NCBI GenBank assembly: GCA_910584125.1
Contig: CAJTXU010000021.1
Span: 1-49,823, forward strand
Direction of reading: 5' to 3'
Origin: an uncultured Muribaculaceae bacterium
GTDB lineage: Bacteria > Bacteroidota > Bacteroidia > Bacteroidales > Muribaculaceae
Length of the DNA stretch: 49,823 bases
Shown: piece by piece, positions 32,614 to 41,117 of the stretch
How the letters are laid out: each line of letters starts with the position of its first letter
How positions within the stretch are numbered: position 1 is the stretch's first letter
The notes under the pieces: generated by a model
What the model saw: the letters and a program-made list of their open reading frames with translations, nothing else
What the model was told of the DNA's origin: nothing
The model's database searches: none
Position numbers and translations under genes: made by a program

Positions 32614-33435
32614 CTACATGATGCGGATCCAACCATCCCGCAATTCCATATTGCGGCCATCGGCTGACTGCCGGGAGCGGTAGAGCCACATCTTTTCGTT
32701 TCCTTCAAATTCGACACGACCGGTACGACTGTCTTCTCCCATATGCATCTCAAAAGTCCCGTCAGAGTTGTTGATTCTCCATGAGAAGCCGTGTCTATGG
32801 GTTTCGCCGTCTATCACGTCTTCGATCACCGACTCGTCTGATGCCAGAATCTCCATGGTTGTTTTCTGTGGGATGGTCTCTTCGGTCGAGACGACCCAAG
32901 CGCCCTCTTTCAGCACTTCGGTCTTGGTGAATTTCCATTTGCCGATGAGCTTGTCTCCCAAGGTCGTTTCTCTGGAGGCGAGACGTCTGAAGCTCCATTT
33001 GTAAGGAAGCGGCTCGGTGAGCTCCTCTCCGGTGTCCGGATTGTGTAGAAAATAGGAAACCATCACAAGCGAATCGGCGCTGAGGAGCTCCACCGTAGAC
33101 TCAGGAGAAGCTGCGGCGAATGTGACCTTTGTGTCGTTTATCTTGTAAGGGATGGTGGAGTATACGCTCCATCCCCCGACATCGGTCGTGCAGATTACCA
33201 GAGAACCGTTGTCAAGGAAGTCGTACGTCATCCGAGCCCGTGGAGATTCGGGGACGTCGTGTTCTTCCCATTTGCCGTTGTATTGCAAATATCCTGCGGT
33301 CATCTCCCATTTCCCGATGATATGTTTCGAAACAGGTTGCAGTATTTCTTCTTCACTATCCGAACTGCAGGCCGAAAATAGAGACATCGAAAGCAGCAAC
33401 GCCATTATGAATCCCAAGCTGTGGTTCTTTCTCAT
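32614..33435 (-). CDS. Lipoprotein with two lipocalin-like domains
   Basis: This 273-residue lipoprotein has the lipobox LFSAC (Cys about 23). Two repeated domains each begin with a GKW block: IIGKWEMTAGYLQYNGKWEE (about 39-58) and LIGKWKFTKTEVLKEGAWVV (about 163-182). This is the pattern of lipocalin-like surface lipoproteins in Bacteroidales. The ligand is unknown. The start codon is directly preceded by a tandem heptanucleotide repeat, which may alter translation. Confidence 0.78.
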   Translation of the reverse strand: MRKNHSLGFIMALLLSMSLFSACSSDSEEEILQPVSKHIIGKWEMTAGYLQYNGKWEEHDVPESPRARMTYDFLDNGSLVICTTDVGGWSVYSTIPYKINDTKVTFAAASPESTVELLSADSLVMVSYFLHNPDTGEELTEPLPYKWSFRRLASRETTLGDKLIGKWKFTKTEVLKEGAWVVSTEETIPQKTTMEILASDESVIEDVIDGETHRHGFSWRINNSDGTFEMHMGEDSRTGRVEFEGNEKMWLYRSRQSADGRNMELRDGWIRIM

Positions 33436-33462
33436 ATCTTTTATCTTTTATCTTTTATCTTT
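33436..33462 (-). repeat. Heptanucleotide tandem repeat at a start codon
   Basis: Nearly four copies of a seven-base unit (ATCTTTT on the plus strand, AAAAGAT as read by the gene) sit immediately before the ATG at 33435. They occupy the zone where an A-rich leader drives translation in this phylum. Copy number change by slippage would shift upstream elements in steps of seven. Confidence 0.85.
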
Positions 33463-33477
33463 CCTTATAATTTGTCG

Positions 33478-33511
33478 GTCACGCTGGGAGTCTGGAGTTC
33501 CACAGCGTGAC
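33478..33511. terminator. Hairpin after the MFS gene
   Basis: GTCACGCTG (33478-33486) pairs with CAGCGTGAC (33503-33511). It lies 12 bases after the MFS stop (minus strand). No T-run follows, so it may be a weak terminator or an RNA 3' end stabiliser. Confidence 0.55.
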
Positions 33512-33522
33512 CTCAAATGAAT

Positions 33523-35244
33523 TTACTCTTCCGCAGCCGCTATCTCGGACTCTTCGATGGCAGGCTCGTTCTGGATGTTGGGAAGCTCCAGACCGAGGTG
33601 CTTCTTCTTGTCGACGGCCTTGAGCATGATGCCGAGCACGAGGGCGGCTCCGCCGAGGCAGGCGAGCATCACGAGAGGCCACGTGTAGTTGTAGCTTACC
33701 GCCGCCTGCTCGATCGACATGCTGCCGTTCCTAACGGCCTCCACGATCTCGGGATTGGTAGAGTCGAGAACCTTACCGATCAGAAGCGGGAAGAGCCACA
33801 GACCGATGTTCTGGATCCAGAATATAAGCGCGTATGCCGAACCGATGATCTTCGAGTCAACCAGCTTCGGCACGCTCGGCCACAGCGACGCGGGCACAAG
33901 CGAGAACGATGCGCCAAGCACGAGAATCGTAAGGTAGGCCACTATCACGCCGCCCATGTCGTTGCCCTTGAACATCGGCAGGATGAACGCGAACGTCAGG
34001 TGGCAGAAGATCAGAAGCAGCGAACCGATCAGAAGCATCGACGCCGCCTTGCCTTTGTAGTCCACGTAGTTGCCGAGCGCCGGCGTGATGCCGACCGCCA
34101 ACAGCGGGAACACGGCGAATATCGCGGCCGCCGACTGACGCATGTAGCCCATAACGCAGTATGCGACCAGCGCGACTATCGCCACAAGAAGCGATGTAGT
34201 CTTGAGCGTTTTGTTTTTCGAGAAACTGAAGGCGAACGCCCCTGCGGCCGTGATGAGCATGATGACATACTGGATGTATGTGGCCATGTCGCTCTCCCAG
34301 AAGGGTCCGACCTGGTCGGGATGAAGCGTCAGGTTGCACTGCAGCATGTTGACTGCATATTTCTGGAAGGGGAATATCGCCGAGTAGTAGAGCACGCAGA
34401 GCAGGGCAACCACCCAGAACGCCCAGCTTGAAAGGATCTTGCCGAGGTCGCTGATCTTGAAGGGCTCGTCTTTCTCCTCGGCCTCACCGCTCTGCGCGTC
34501 AAGCTTGCGGTCCATGAAGAAGTAGACGATGAACATGATCAGGGCGATCATCAGCAGCACGACGCCGAACGCAACCGAACGCGACACCGAGACGTCGCCG
34601 CCGAAGTTGGCGACGAGCGGCGAGAAGATCATACACGTGCCGACGCCGAGTCGCGCAAGCGCCATCTCCGAACCCATGGCCATCGCCATCTCGCGACCCT
34701 TGAACCATTTGACGATACCTCGGCTCACTGTGATTCCCGCCATCTCGACGCCGCAGCCGAAGATCATGAAGCCGACGGCCGACAGCTTGGCCGACGCGGG
34801 CATTCCCTCGTAGAAGGGCGAGATTCCCAACTCGTCGAAGCCGGGGATGTAGTTGAGGTTGTTGGTGAACCATGCCTCGAGCGACGTACCCATGAACGCG
34901 TCGGTGAGAGCGTACCAATTGATTACCGCGCCGACGAGCATCACGGCGCCGGAAAGCACCGCCGTGAAGCGGACGCCCATCTTGTCGAGGATGATTCCGG
35001 CGAAGATGAGGAAGAAGATGAACACGTTGAGGAATGTCTCCGAGCCCTGCATCGTTCCGAACGCGGTGGAGTCCCATCCGCGGGTGGACTGCAGCAGGTC
35101 TTTGATTGGAGACAGTATGTCCATAAAGATATATGAACAGAACATTGCGAACGCCAGCAGGCCGAGGGCCGTCCAGCGCGCCCATGCCTTGTCGCGGAGA
35201 AGTTCAATCTTCGCCGGGGCTTTGGGGATTGAGATTGTTGCCAT
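33523..35244 (-). CDS. MFS transporter
   Basis: This 573-residue Major Facilitator Superfamily permease has twelve or more membrane helices. The N-terminus is cytoplasmic (MATISIPKAPAKIELL), and a charged middle loop at about 250-270 (DAQSGEAEEKDEPFK) separates the two halves. The C-terminal tail is acidic (IQNEPAIEESEIAAAEE). The substrate cannot be told from the sequence. Helix 5 has the motif SRGIVKWFKGREMAMAMG, as in organic anion and nitrate/oxalate-type carriers. It follows the thioredoxin-like gene by 27 bases and is probably co-transcribed with it. A decayed copy of its last 24 codons lies at 30810-30883. Confidence 0.9.
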   Translation of the reverse strand: MATISIPKAPAKIELLRDKAWARWTALGLLAFAMFCSYIFMDILSPIKDLLQSTRGWDSTAFGTMQGSETFLNVFIFFLIFAGIILDKMGVRFTAVLSGAVMLVGAVINWYALTDAFMGTSLEAWFTNNLNYIPGFDELGISPFYEGMPASAKLSAVGFMIFGCGVEMAGITVSRGIVKWFKGREMAMAMGSEMALARLGVGTCMIFSPLVANFGGDVSVSRSVAFGVVLLMIALIMFIVYFFMDRKLDAQSGEAEEKDEPFKISDLGKILSSWAFWVVALLCVLYYSAIFPFQKYAVNMLQCNLTLHPDQVGPFWESDMATYIQYVIMLITAAGAFAFSFSKNKTLKTTSLLVAIVALVAYCVMGYMRQSAAAIFAVFPLLAVGITPALGNYVDYKGKAASMLLIGSLLLIFCHLTFAFILPMFKGNDMGGVIVAYLTILVLGASFSLVPASLWPSVPKLVDSKIIGSAYALIFWIQNIGLWLFPLLIGKVLDSTNPEIVEAVRNGSMSIEQAAVSYNYTWPLVMLACLGGAALVLGIMLKAVDKKKHLGLELPNIQNEPAIEESEIAAAEE

Positions 35245-35271
35245 AAGCTATAAGTGTTGTTTGTTATTCCG

Positions 35272-35730
35272 CTATTTGACCGCTCCCTGCGCCATCGCGT
35301 CGACGGCGGCCGACAAGGCCTCGGAATCGGCGCCCATCACGCGATTCACCTCCTTGCCGTCGGCGTCAAGAAAGACAAACGTCGGGATGGACGATATGCC
35401 GTATCTCGCGGCCATCTCGGGTTCCTGATCGACGTCGATGCTCCGGAACTCGATCCTGTCGCCATACTCCCCCTTCAGGACTTCGAAGACTGGCGCGATC
35501 TGCTTGCACGGTCCGCACCATGTTGCGTAAAAGTCTATAACCACAGGAGTTCGCGCCGTCGTGTCGGCGGTCTCGTTCCTGACGTTCTCGCTCGGCGCCG
35601 GTGTCTGACGGGCGTCCCCCGCGCTCTTGTCTCCTCCCTTGCCGCCGCAGCCCGCAAGAGAGAGAGTCAGCGCCGCCCAGACCAGAAGCGCAAGCGTCAT
35701 GTGCATTTTCTGACGATTCATTTGTATCAT
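35272..35730 (-). CDS. Thioredoxin-like lipoprotein
   Basis: This 152-residue protein has a lipoprotein signal (LSLAGC) and a Ser/Thr-rich linker. Its thioredoxin domain carries the active site WCGPC and the cis-Pro loop SSIPTFVF. It should be a periplasmic disulfide oxidoreductase tethered to a membrane. Starts at 35730 and 35721 are both possible. A consensus promoter lies about 30 bases upstream, and the MFS gene follows. Confidence 0.9.
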   Translation of the reverse strand: MIQMNRQKMHMTLALLVWAALTLSLAGCGGKGGDKSAGDARQTPAPSENVRNETADTTARTPVVIDFYATWCGPCKQIAPVFEVLKGEYGDRIEFRSIDVDQEPEMAARYGISSIPTFVFLDADGKEVNRVMGADSEALSAAVDAMAQGAVK

Positions 35731-35759
35731 TGGTTATGTCATCTGTTGTTATCGGATTA

Positions 35760-35790
35760 CAAAGATAACTATTTTTCCGTAAAGCACCAA
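35760..35790 (-). promoter_or_regulatory. Promoter of the thioredoxin-MFS unit
   Basis: TTG (35790-35788), 20 bases, TATCTTTG (35767-35760) on the minus strand. It begins directly after the pfp terminator. Confidence 0.75.
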
Positions 35791-35791
35791 C

Positions 35792-35820
35792 AAAAAAAGC
35801 GTTCCGAAAAAACGGAACGC
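35792..35820 (-). terminator. pfp terminator
   Basis: GCGTTCCG (35799-35806) and CGGAACGC (35813-35820) form an eight-pair stem with a six-A loop. On the minus strand it is followed by seven T (35798-35792). On the plus strand CC and five T follow, so it could also work in the other direction. Confidence 0.85.
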
Positions 35821-35846
35821 CCTTTTTATTGACATTGCGGGTGTGT

Positions 35847-37505
35847 TCAGTTGATGTCCTTGCCGTGCTCGAGAAGCAGCGTCATCGACGGACGGTCGCA
35901 TATCTCGGAGGGTCCGAAATACTGAATCGGGCCGGGATACTGGTAGAGCGTGTTGAGCGCCAGAGTCTCGCGCATCGAGGCGAACTTGAGGTACGGACGG
36001 CCGTTGAGGTTGACGAGAGCCTTCTGTATCACAGGCTTCATCTCGCCCTTGCGGCGCTCCATGTTCATCATCATCGTGATGGGTATACCGCCGGCGATCC
36101 AGTCTTCGGTCGACTCGGTGAGGTTGCGGACACTCGACATGTAGCCTGTCAGGCCTGAGTTGATCAGCATCGCGGCGTTATAGCCGAGAGCGTAGGTGTA
36201 GTCGGCGTCGAAGTTGGTCGGGTCGGCGCAGCGGCCTTCGTAACCGAAGAAGTGGTGCTGCGTGTTGAACTTGCCCGAGTACTCGCCATCGGCCGCCATC
36301 TCCTCCAGGCGCTTGGCCACCATCTCGGAGAGAAGGCTCTCGGTTTCGATGAGCGACACCTGCACGTTGCCGTGGCTGTCGCGGTCGAGGCTGAGCTGAA
36401 GGGCGATGTTCTTGGGCAGGCTCTTGTAGAGCTCGGCGTTGGTAGGAGACAGATAGGAGTGGATGGTCTCGAGCTTCTCTACCTCGTCGAGGGCCGAGAG
36501 TTCATCCTGATGCTCCTCGATTACGTCGTTGAGCTCGCTGATGAGGTTCTTGACCGAGGGAATGAACTCGATGAGGCCTTCGGGGATGAGGACCGTACCG
36601 AAGTTCCAGCCGAGCTTAGCGCGCTCGGAGATCACGTAGCAGATGTAGCTTACGATGTTGTCGAGAGTCATGCGCTTGGCCTGCACCTCCTCGGAGATGA
36701 TGCAGATGTTGGGCTGCGTCTCGAGGGCGCACTCCAGGGCGATGTGCGACGCCGAGCGGCCCATCAGCTTGATGAAGTGATAGTATTTCTTGGCCGAGTT
36801 GCAGTCGCGCTGGATGTTGCCGATCACCTCGCTGTAGACCTTGCAGGCCGTATCGAAGCCGAACGATGTCTCGATCCATTCGTTCTTGAGGTCGCCGTCG
36901 ATGGTCTTGGGCACGCCGATCACCTGCACGTCCGCGCCGATGTTCTTGTAATACTCGGCGAGTACGGCAGCGTTCGTGTTGGAGTCGTCGCCGCCGATGA
37001 TGACGAGCGCCTTGATGTTGAGCTCGCGCAGGATCTTGAGACCCTCGTCGAACTGCTCGGGCTTCTCGAGTTTCGTGCGGCCGGAGCCGATGATGTCGAA
37101 TCCTCCCGTGTTGCGGTATTCCTTGATGATGCCGGCGGTGAGCTCCATGTACTGGTGGTTGATGAAGCCGGCGGGGCCCATCAGGAAGCCGTAGAGACGG
37201 TTCTCCTTGTTGAGCGACTTGAGGCCGTCGAAGATACCGCTCACCACGTTGTGGCCGCCGGGAGCCTGACCGCCAGAGAGGATGATGCCGACGTTGAACG
37301 GCTCCTCGACGCGAACAGGATTCTCCTCACGCTCGAACTCCACAACGGGCATACCGTAGGTATGGGGGAAGAGTTCCTTGATTTCCTTTTGATTAGCAAC
37401 CGATTCCGTTGCCTCGCCTACCTTTACCTTAACCGGACCCTGCAGGGCTTTAGGGAGCTTGGGCTGGTACTCTGCCCGCACTCTCTGAAGTGCACTTTTC
37501 TTCAT
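35847..37505 (-). CDS. pfp: Pyrophosphate--fructose 6-phosphate 1-phosphotransferase
   Basis: This 552-residue long-form PPi-dependent phosphofructokinase makes fructose 1,6-bisphosphate reversibly from fructose 6-phosphate and PPi. Motifs are GGQAPGGHNVVSG (about 79-91), GGDDSNTNAA (about 166; the GGDDS form marks PPi use), PKTIDGDLKN (about 200, catalytic Asp) and MGRSASHIALE (about 249). The length and order match the plant-beta-like bacterial group. It has its own -7 element upstream and a strong terminator after it. Confidence 0.95.
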   Translation of the reverse strand: MKKSALQRVRAEYQPKLPKALQGPVKVKVGEATESVANQKEIKELFPHTYGMPVVEFEREENPVRVEEPFNVGIILSGGQAPGGHNVVSGIFDGLKSLNKENRLYGFLMGPAGFINHQYMELTAGIIKEYRNTGGFDIIGSGRTKLEKPEQFDEGLKILRELNIKALVIIGGDDSNTNAAVLAEYYKNIGADVQVIGVPKTIDGDLKNEWIETSFGFDTACKVYSEVIGNIQRDCNSAKKYYHFIKLMGRSASHIALECALETQPNICIISEEVQAKRMTLDNIVSYICYVISERAKLGWNFGTVLIPEGLIEFIPSVKNLISELNDVIEEHQDELSALDEVEKLETIHSYLSPTNAELYKSLPKNIALQLSLDRDSHGNVQVSLIETESLLSEMVAKRLEEMAADGEYSGKFNTQHHFFGYEGRCADPTNFDADYTYALGYNAAMLINSGLTGYMSSVRNLTESTEDWIAGGIPITMMMNMERRKGEMKPVIQKALVNLNGRPYLKFASMRETLALNTLYQYPGPIQYFGPSEICDRPSMTLLLEHGKDIN

Positions 37506-37543
37506 TTTTTGTTTTGGGGTTATTGCTTACTATTTTCCGACTG

Positions 37544-37551
37544 CAAAATTA
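37544..37551 (-). promoter_or_regulatory. -7 element of pfp
   Basis: TAATTTTG on the minus strand, 38 bases before the pfp ATG. No clear TTG at the usual distance. Confidence 0.5.
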
Positions 37552-37604
37552 ACTATTTTCTTGCATTTTCAGGGCATTTTTCCTACAAAAAATTCAAAAA
37601 AATT

Positions 37605-37690
37605 TAAGGTCTTAAGGTCTCTAAGGTCTCTAAAGTCACTAAGGTCTCTAAAGTCGCATGACCTTAATGACCTTAATGACCTTAAGACTT
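37605..37690. repeat. Clustered short repeats forming a multi-stem element after kdsB
   Basis: Six direct copies of an 8-9 base unit of the form TAARGTCnC (from 37605) are followed by three inverted copies of the form ATGACCTTA (from 37659). The array can fold into alternative hairpins. The kdsB stop codon (37684-37682) lies in the last copy. On the minus strand the element runs into a T-rich stretch (37604-37591), so it probably ends kdsB transcription. Confidence 0.7.
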
Positions 37691-38440
37691 TAACCGGCTC
37701 AGATACCGCTCCGCCTCCTCGAGGTCGGCCGGCGTGTCGATGCCGATGGTCAGGTGGTTGGAGACTCCGACGCGTATGTCATAGCCGTTCTGCAGCCAGC
37801 GGAGCTGCTCGAGGCTCTCTGCCTTTTCGAGAGGCGACTCCGGCAACGTCACTATGCGGCAAAGCGCATCGGCACGGTAGGCGTAGATGCCGATGTGCGA
37901 GAAGAAAGAGGTGGTGTCGAGCCATTTCTCTTTCGGAGTCTTGCGTACGAAGGGGATGACGCTGCGCGAGAAGTAGAGGGCACGGTCCTGCTCTGACTTC
38001 ACCACCTTGACGAGGTTCGGGTCTTCGAGCGCGGAGATGCCAAGCGCAGGGTCGAACGGCCTCACCAGCGTGGCTATCTGGGCGTCGGGATACGTTACGA
38101 ACATGTCGGCGAGCATCCTGATCTGCTCGGGGTCGATGAAGGGCTCGTCGCCCTGCACGTTGATCACGACGTCGGCATCAGAGGCGAGGTTGCGGACAGC
38201 CTCCTCAACTCGCTCCGTCCCACTGCGATGCGTCGGCGAGGTCATGACCGCACGGAAGCCCGCGCGCTCCACAACCTCACGTATATTGTCGTTGTCGGTG
38301 GCCACAGCAAGCGGGAATCCCGCCTTCTCCACCTGCCTGCACACTCTCGTTATCATCTCCTCACCGCATATGCGCGCCAAGGGCTTGCCCGGGAACCGCG
38401 TCGATTCGTACCGGGCCGGTATCAGCACTATATATTTCAT
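37682..38440 (-). CDS. kdsB: 3-Deoxy-manno-octulosonate cytidylyltransferase
   Basis: This 252-residue enzyme activates KDO as CMP-KDO for lipopolysaccharide. The nucleotide-binding N-terminus is IPARYESTRFPGKPLA (about 7-22). Other blocks are VATDND (about 47), VINVQGDEPFI (about 92-102) and HIGIYAYR (about 183). Its stop codon lies within a repeat array. The gene stands between the AAA/DUF1703 gene (25-base gap) and pfp. Confidence 0.95.
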   Translation of the reverse strand: MKYIVLIPARYESTRFPGKPLARICGEEMITRVCRQVEKAGFPLAVATDNDNIREVVERAGFRAVMTSPTHRSGTERVEEAVRNLASDADVVINVQGDEPFIDPEQIRMLADMFVTYPDAQIATLVRPFDPALGISALEDPNLVKVVKSEQDRALYFSRSVIPFVRKTPKEKWLDTTSFFSHIGIYAYRADALCRIVTLPESPLEKAESLEQLRWLQNGYDIRVGVSNHLTIGIDTPADLEEAERYLSRLKS

Positions 38441-38465
38441 CTTTCCGTAAATTTATTTCAACTTG

Positions 38466-40037
38466 TCACGATGGCCGACTGCTGATCTTCCAGTCGACAA
38501 TGGTTCGCGTTCTGGAAGAAAACTCCACTCCTATCCTGAAAATTTTCTTTCCTGCTCCCGTATAAGCCAGTTCATAGTTCTTTCGACATATCTGTTCAAG
38601 AGCCTCACTTGCTGTCGAGTCGTATTTTAGTTCTATTATATAGACGAACCTTTCGGTTGTGATAAGAAGGTCGATACGCCCATCTGAGGTATGCACTTCG
38701 GGCCGTGCGTTGAAACCAAGCAATGACATTAAGATGAAAAAACAGTTTTGAAAATTATTCTCGTTCTCCATATTCATCTCATAGGGTATGCCTGCGAAAT
38801 ATATACGAAGATTCTTCATGAACTCGTCGGGATTACCGGATATAAGACTTGCTGTCAGTGTTCGCACTACAGTTTCTACAGGGACTTCCTTTGTCTTGAC
38901 ATAGTAAGGTACAAGCACATCAAACAAACCGGTACGAACCTCACGGTTCGGCACGCCCAGCGTGTATAAATCCAAATATGCATCGTAGTTTTTTATGGTC
39001 AGATATCCTGTCTGATACAACAATGCGAGAGGATCAGCACTTCTAAGGTCGAAGCCCATGAGCATATCGAGCGTGCATTGGGAATTGAAAAGACCCTCGA
39101 GATTGACATTGCTCATTTTCAACACTTCTGCCACCAGAGTGGGTATGCCGGTATGGTTCCAATAGTTGGCGATGCGACATTTATCCATGCAATTCAACAA
39201 CGACCATGGATTATATATGTCATTGCCTTCGGCCGAAAACCGATAACCATCATAGTTCTTCTTGAGAAGCGCACAGACATCCTCATGACTTCGGTTCAGC
39301 TTATCCGCGAGCCGAGCTATACCGTCCTGGAAGTTTTCCCGAAGCTCCCGCTCCGTTATTCCGCAGATATCCGAGAACGGCTCGTCGAATGAAATATCAT
39401 TCAGATTGTTGAGATCTGAGAATATGCTCAATTTGCTGAAACGGCTAACGCCCGTAATCAGAACAAGACGGATATGTTCGGCTCCGCTCTTGAAATTGGA
39501 ATAGACTCCGGCGAGCTCAACGCGAAAATTCTCGAACGCATCGTCATTATTCAAGTTATTCACCAGAGGCTTGTCATATTCATCGACAAGGATCACTACC
39601 TGACGGCCGGTCTTGCGGTGAGCCGCTTCTATAATCAACTTGAAGCGCTGTGAGAAAGGGATGGACCGCAGTGTCTCGGTATCGAGACCATACTTATGCT
39701 CCCATTGCTCGAAAAGTGTATTTAGCACATATGAGAAAGATTCACGACCGGCAAATCGGTCGGTATTCAGATCAAGATGAAGCACAGGGTATTCATCCCA
39801 GTCCCAGTCCATTGTTTCGGCATACAGCCCGCGGAAAAGCTCTCTGCGCCCCTCGAAAAAGTACTGGAGTGTTGACAGGAAAAGGCTCTTCCCAAAGCGT
39901 CGTGGACGCGCCAGAAAGAAATACTTTCCCGGTTTGACGAAATATTCGAGATACCGGGTCTTGTCGACATATATGTAGTTACCTTCTCGAAGAGCCTTGA
40001 AGTCCTGCTGTCCGATAGGATATTCAATTATACCCAT
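38466..40037 (-). CDS. AAA-ATPase-like protein with DUF1703 (PD-(D/E)XK) nuclease domain
   Basis: This 523-residue protein belongs to a family present in many copies in Bacteroidales genomes. The N-terminal AAA-ATPase-like domain starts MGIIEYPIGQQDFKALRE, with a P-loop-like RPRRFGKSLFLSTL (about 44-57) and Walker B VVILVDEYDKPL (about 145-156). The C-terminal DUF1703 nuclease core has DGRIDLLI and YIIELKYD (about 455-480, Asp and E-x-K). The ATG at 40037 begins the conserved N-terminus; the longer frame to 40127 is not needed. Its true role is unknown. A perfect promoter lies upstream. GC content is lower than in kdsB, in keeping with accessory origin. Confidence 0.9.
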   Translation of the reverse strand: MGIIEYPIGQQDFKALREGNYIYVDKTRYLEYFVKPGKYFFLARPRRFGKSLFLSTLQYFFEGRRELFRGLYAETMDWDWDEYPVLHLDLNTDRFAGRESFSYVLNTLFEQWEHKYGLDTETLRSIPFSQRFKLIIEAAHRKTGRQVVILVDEYDKPLVNNLNNDDAFENFRVELAGVYSNFKSGAEHIRLVLITGVSRFSKLSIFSDLNNLNDISFDEPFSDICGITERELRENFQDGIARLADKLNRSHEDVCALLKKNYDGYRFSAEGNDIYNPWSLLNCMDKCRIANYWNHTGIPTLVAEVLKMSNVNLEGLFNSQCTLDMLMGFDLRSADPLALLYQTGYLTIKNYDAYLDLYTLGVPNREVRTGLFDVLVPYYVKTKEVPVETVVRTLTASLISGNPDEFMKNLRIYFAGIPYEMNMENENNFQNCFFILMSLLGFNARPEVHTSDGRIDLLITTERFVYIIELKYDSTASEALEQICRKNYELAYTGAGKKIFRIGVEFSSRTRTIVDWKISSRPS

Positions 40038-40077
40038 TGCTCTGAACTGATTTTGTGACGCAACCGATTGCGTACTG

Positions 40078-40108
40078 CAAATATAACAAACATTTCCGAC
40101 ACCGCCAA
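40078..40108 (-). promoter_or_regulatory. Promoter of the AAA/DUF1703 gene
   Basis: TTG (40108-40106), 20 bases, TATATTTG (40085-40078) on the minus strand; transcription would start about 30 bases before the ATG at 40037. Confidence 0.75.
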
Positions 40109-40130
40109 CAAAATACGCAAGAACCATGCT

Positions 40131-40254
40131 ATAATCTACAATCTACAGGGCATCAGGATGGACCGTCCCATATCAGGACAGCCATATATCCCAACGGTAG
40201 GATTACTGTGTTCCATATGCGATCATATCCATAGAACGTGGTTCCGGTCAGCCT
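40131..40254 (+). pseudogene. Orphan C-terminal tag of a secreted protein
   Basis: The plus strand reads YNLQGIRMDRPISGQPYI and, after a one-base shift, PNGRITVFHMRSYP and a stop. It is the same tag as at the end of the protein encoded at 31122-32432 (YNLQGMRIDRPVPGQPYI). No signal peptide or body precedes it; the promoter of the AAA/DUF1703 gene, on the other strand, lies there instead. It is therefore the 3' end of a lost gene. Confidence 0.75.
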
Positions 40255-41117
40255 ACGATGTAGCCTTCCTGGTCGTAGGCCCTGCGGTATTTATGGATCA
40301 GTCTTATCAGACCGTTCAATTCCTCGTCGTCGGTTGAAAGGGTCTCGCAGTTCCGATATTGGTCGTCGTACCGTTGTCGCGATCCGTGGCTCAGACGGCT
40401 TTCGATGTCTGAAGGTATCAGAAACGAGCCTTTCTCGCCGACATATGGCTTGAATTGTGTAAGAAAGATTTTTATCCCATAAAGGTCGAAGTCGCCGAAA
40501 TGCAGATAACGGTTCGGCAGTCGCGACAGCCACTGCGCCAGATCGTTTGAGAACGCGTATCTCGACACAAAAAGAATCCCGGTCTCGCCTCCTTTCATAT
40601 ATTCGGCGAAAAATGCTCTCTGTTCGCGGATTCTAATGAAATTCTCCATGTTTTCGATTCCTACGACCAGAACGGACGGCGGAGGCGTGAGGCTCTCCCA
40701 ATCCGCTATGTACACGGCGCTCCCTTGACTCGGGTCAATTGCAAATGGCCTACCTCCGAGCATACAGTCAAGCCGGTCGTAGGCGTTGACCAGAAAGCCG
40801 GGACACGACCGCTGTCCACGGGTCTTCGAATTTCCAGACAGTGACGCCTGCGCGGCTCTTGATGTATCGTGGGCAAGCAACGCCCTCGCGGCTTCTAGAT
40901 CTCTCAGAGCCTCGTTATATCTCGGAAGAGCTCCCTTCAGAGCCTCTACGCTTATGACCCGCACATATCTTCTCGTGCCCCTGTTCTCGACAACCACCAG
41001 CCCGTCTTCCAAAAGAATGTCTCTCACCGACTGCGGAAACGCGGAATAAGAGACACGCTTCATATCGATGAGCTGTTGCAGGTTGTCTATCAGCCGTTTG
41101 GTCAGTTTTATGGTCAT
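40248..41117 (-). CDS. jetD: JetD-like TOPRIM nuclease subunit of a Wadjet-type system
   Basis: This 289-residue protein has an N-terminal winged-helix part (ISVEALKGALPRYNEALRDLE) and a C-terminal TOPRIM domain. The acidic residues of the latter are seen in VVGIENMENF (Glu, about 155-164) and LHFGDFDLYGIKIF (Asp-x-Asp, about 210-223). In Wadjet systems JetD is the nuclease that cuts circular DNA extruded by the SMC-like JetABC complex. Its ATG overlaps the jetC stop by four bases (ATGA), as expected for an operon. The reading frame is intact. The assignment rests on the TOPRIM motifs and on the jetB-jetC-jetD order. Confidence 0.72.
   Translation of the reverse strand: MTIKLTKRLIDNLQQLIDMKRVSYSAFPQSVRDILLEDGLVVVENRGTRRYVRVISVEALKGALPRYNEALRDLEAARALLAHDTSRAAQASLSGNSKTRGQRSCPGFLVNAYDRLDCMLGGRPFAIDPSQGSAVYIADWESLTPPPSVLVVGIENMENFIRIREQRAFFAEYMKGGETGILFVSRYAFSNDLAQWLSRLPNRYLHFGDFDLYGIKIFLTQFKPYVGEKGSFLIPSDIESRLSHGSRQRYDDQYRNCETLSTDDEELNGLIRLIHKYRRAYDQEGYIVG

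Noticed and set aside
37605..37690. Possible CRISPR array
   Set aside because: Units are 8-9 bases with no unique spacers and no cas genes nearby.
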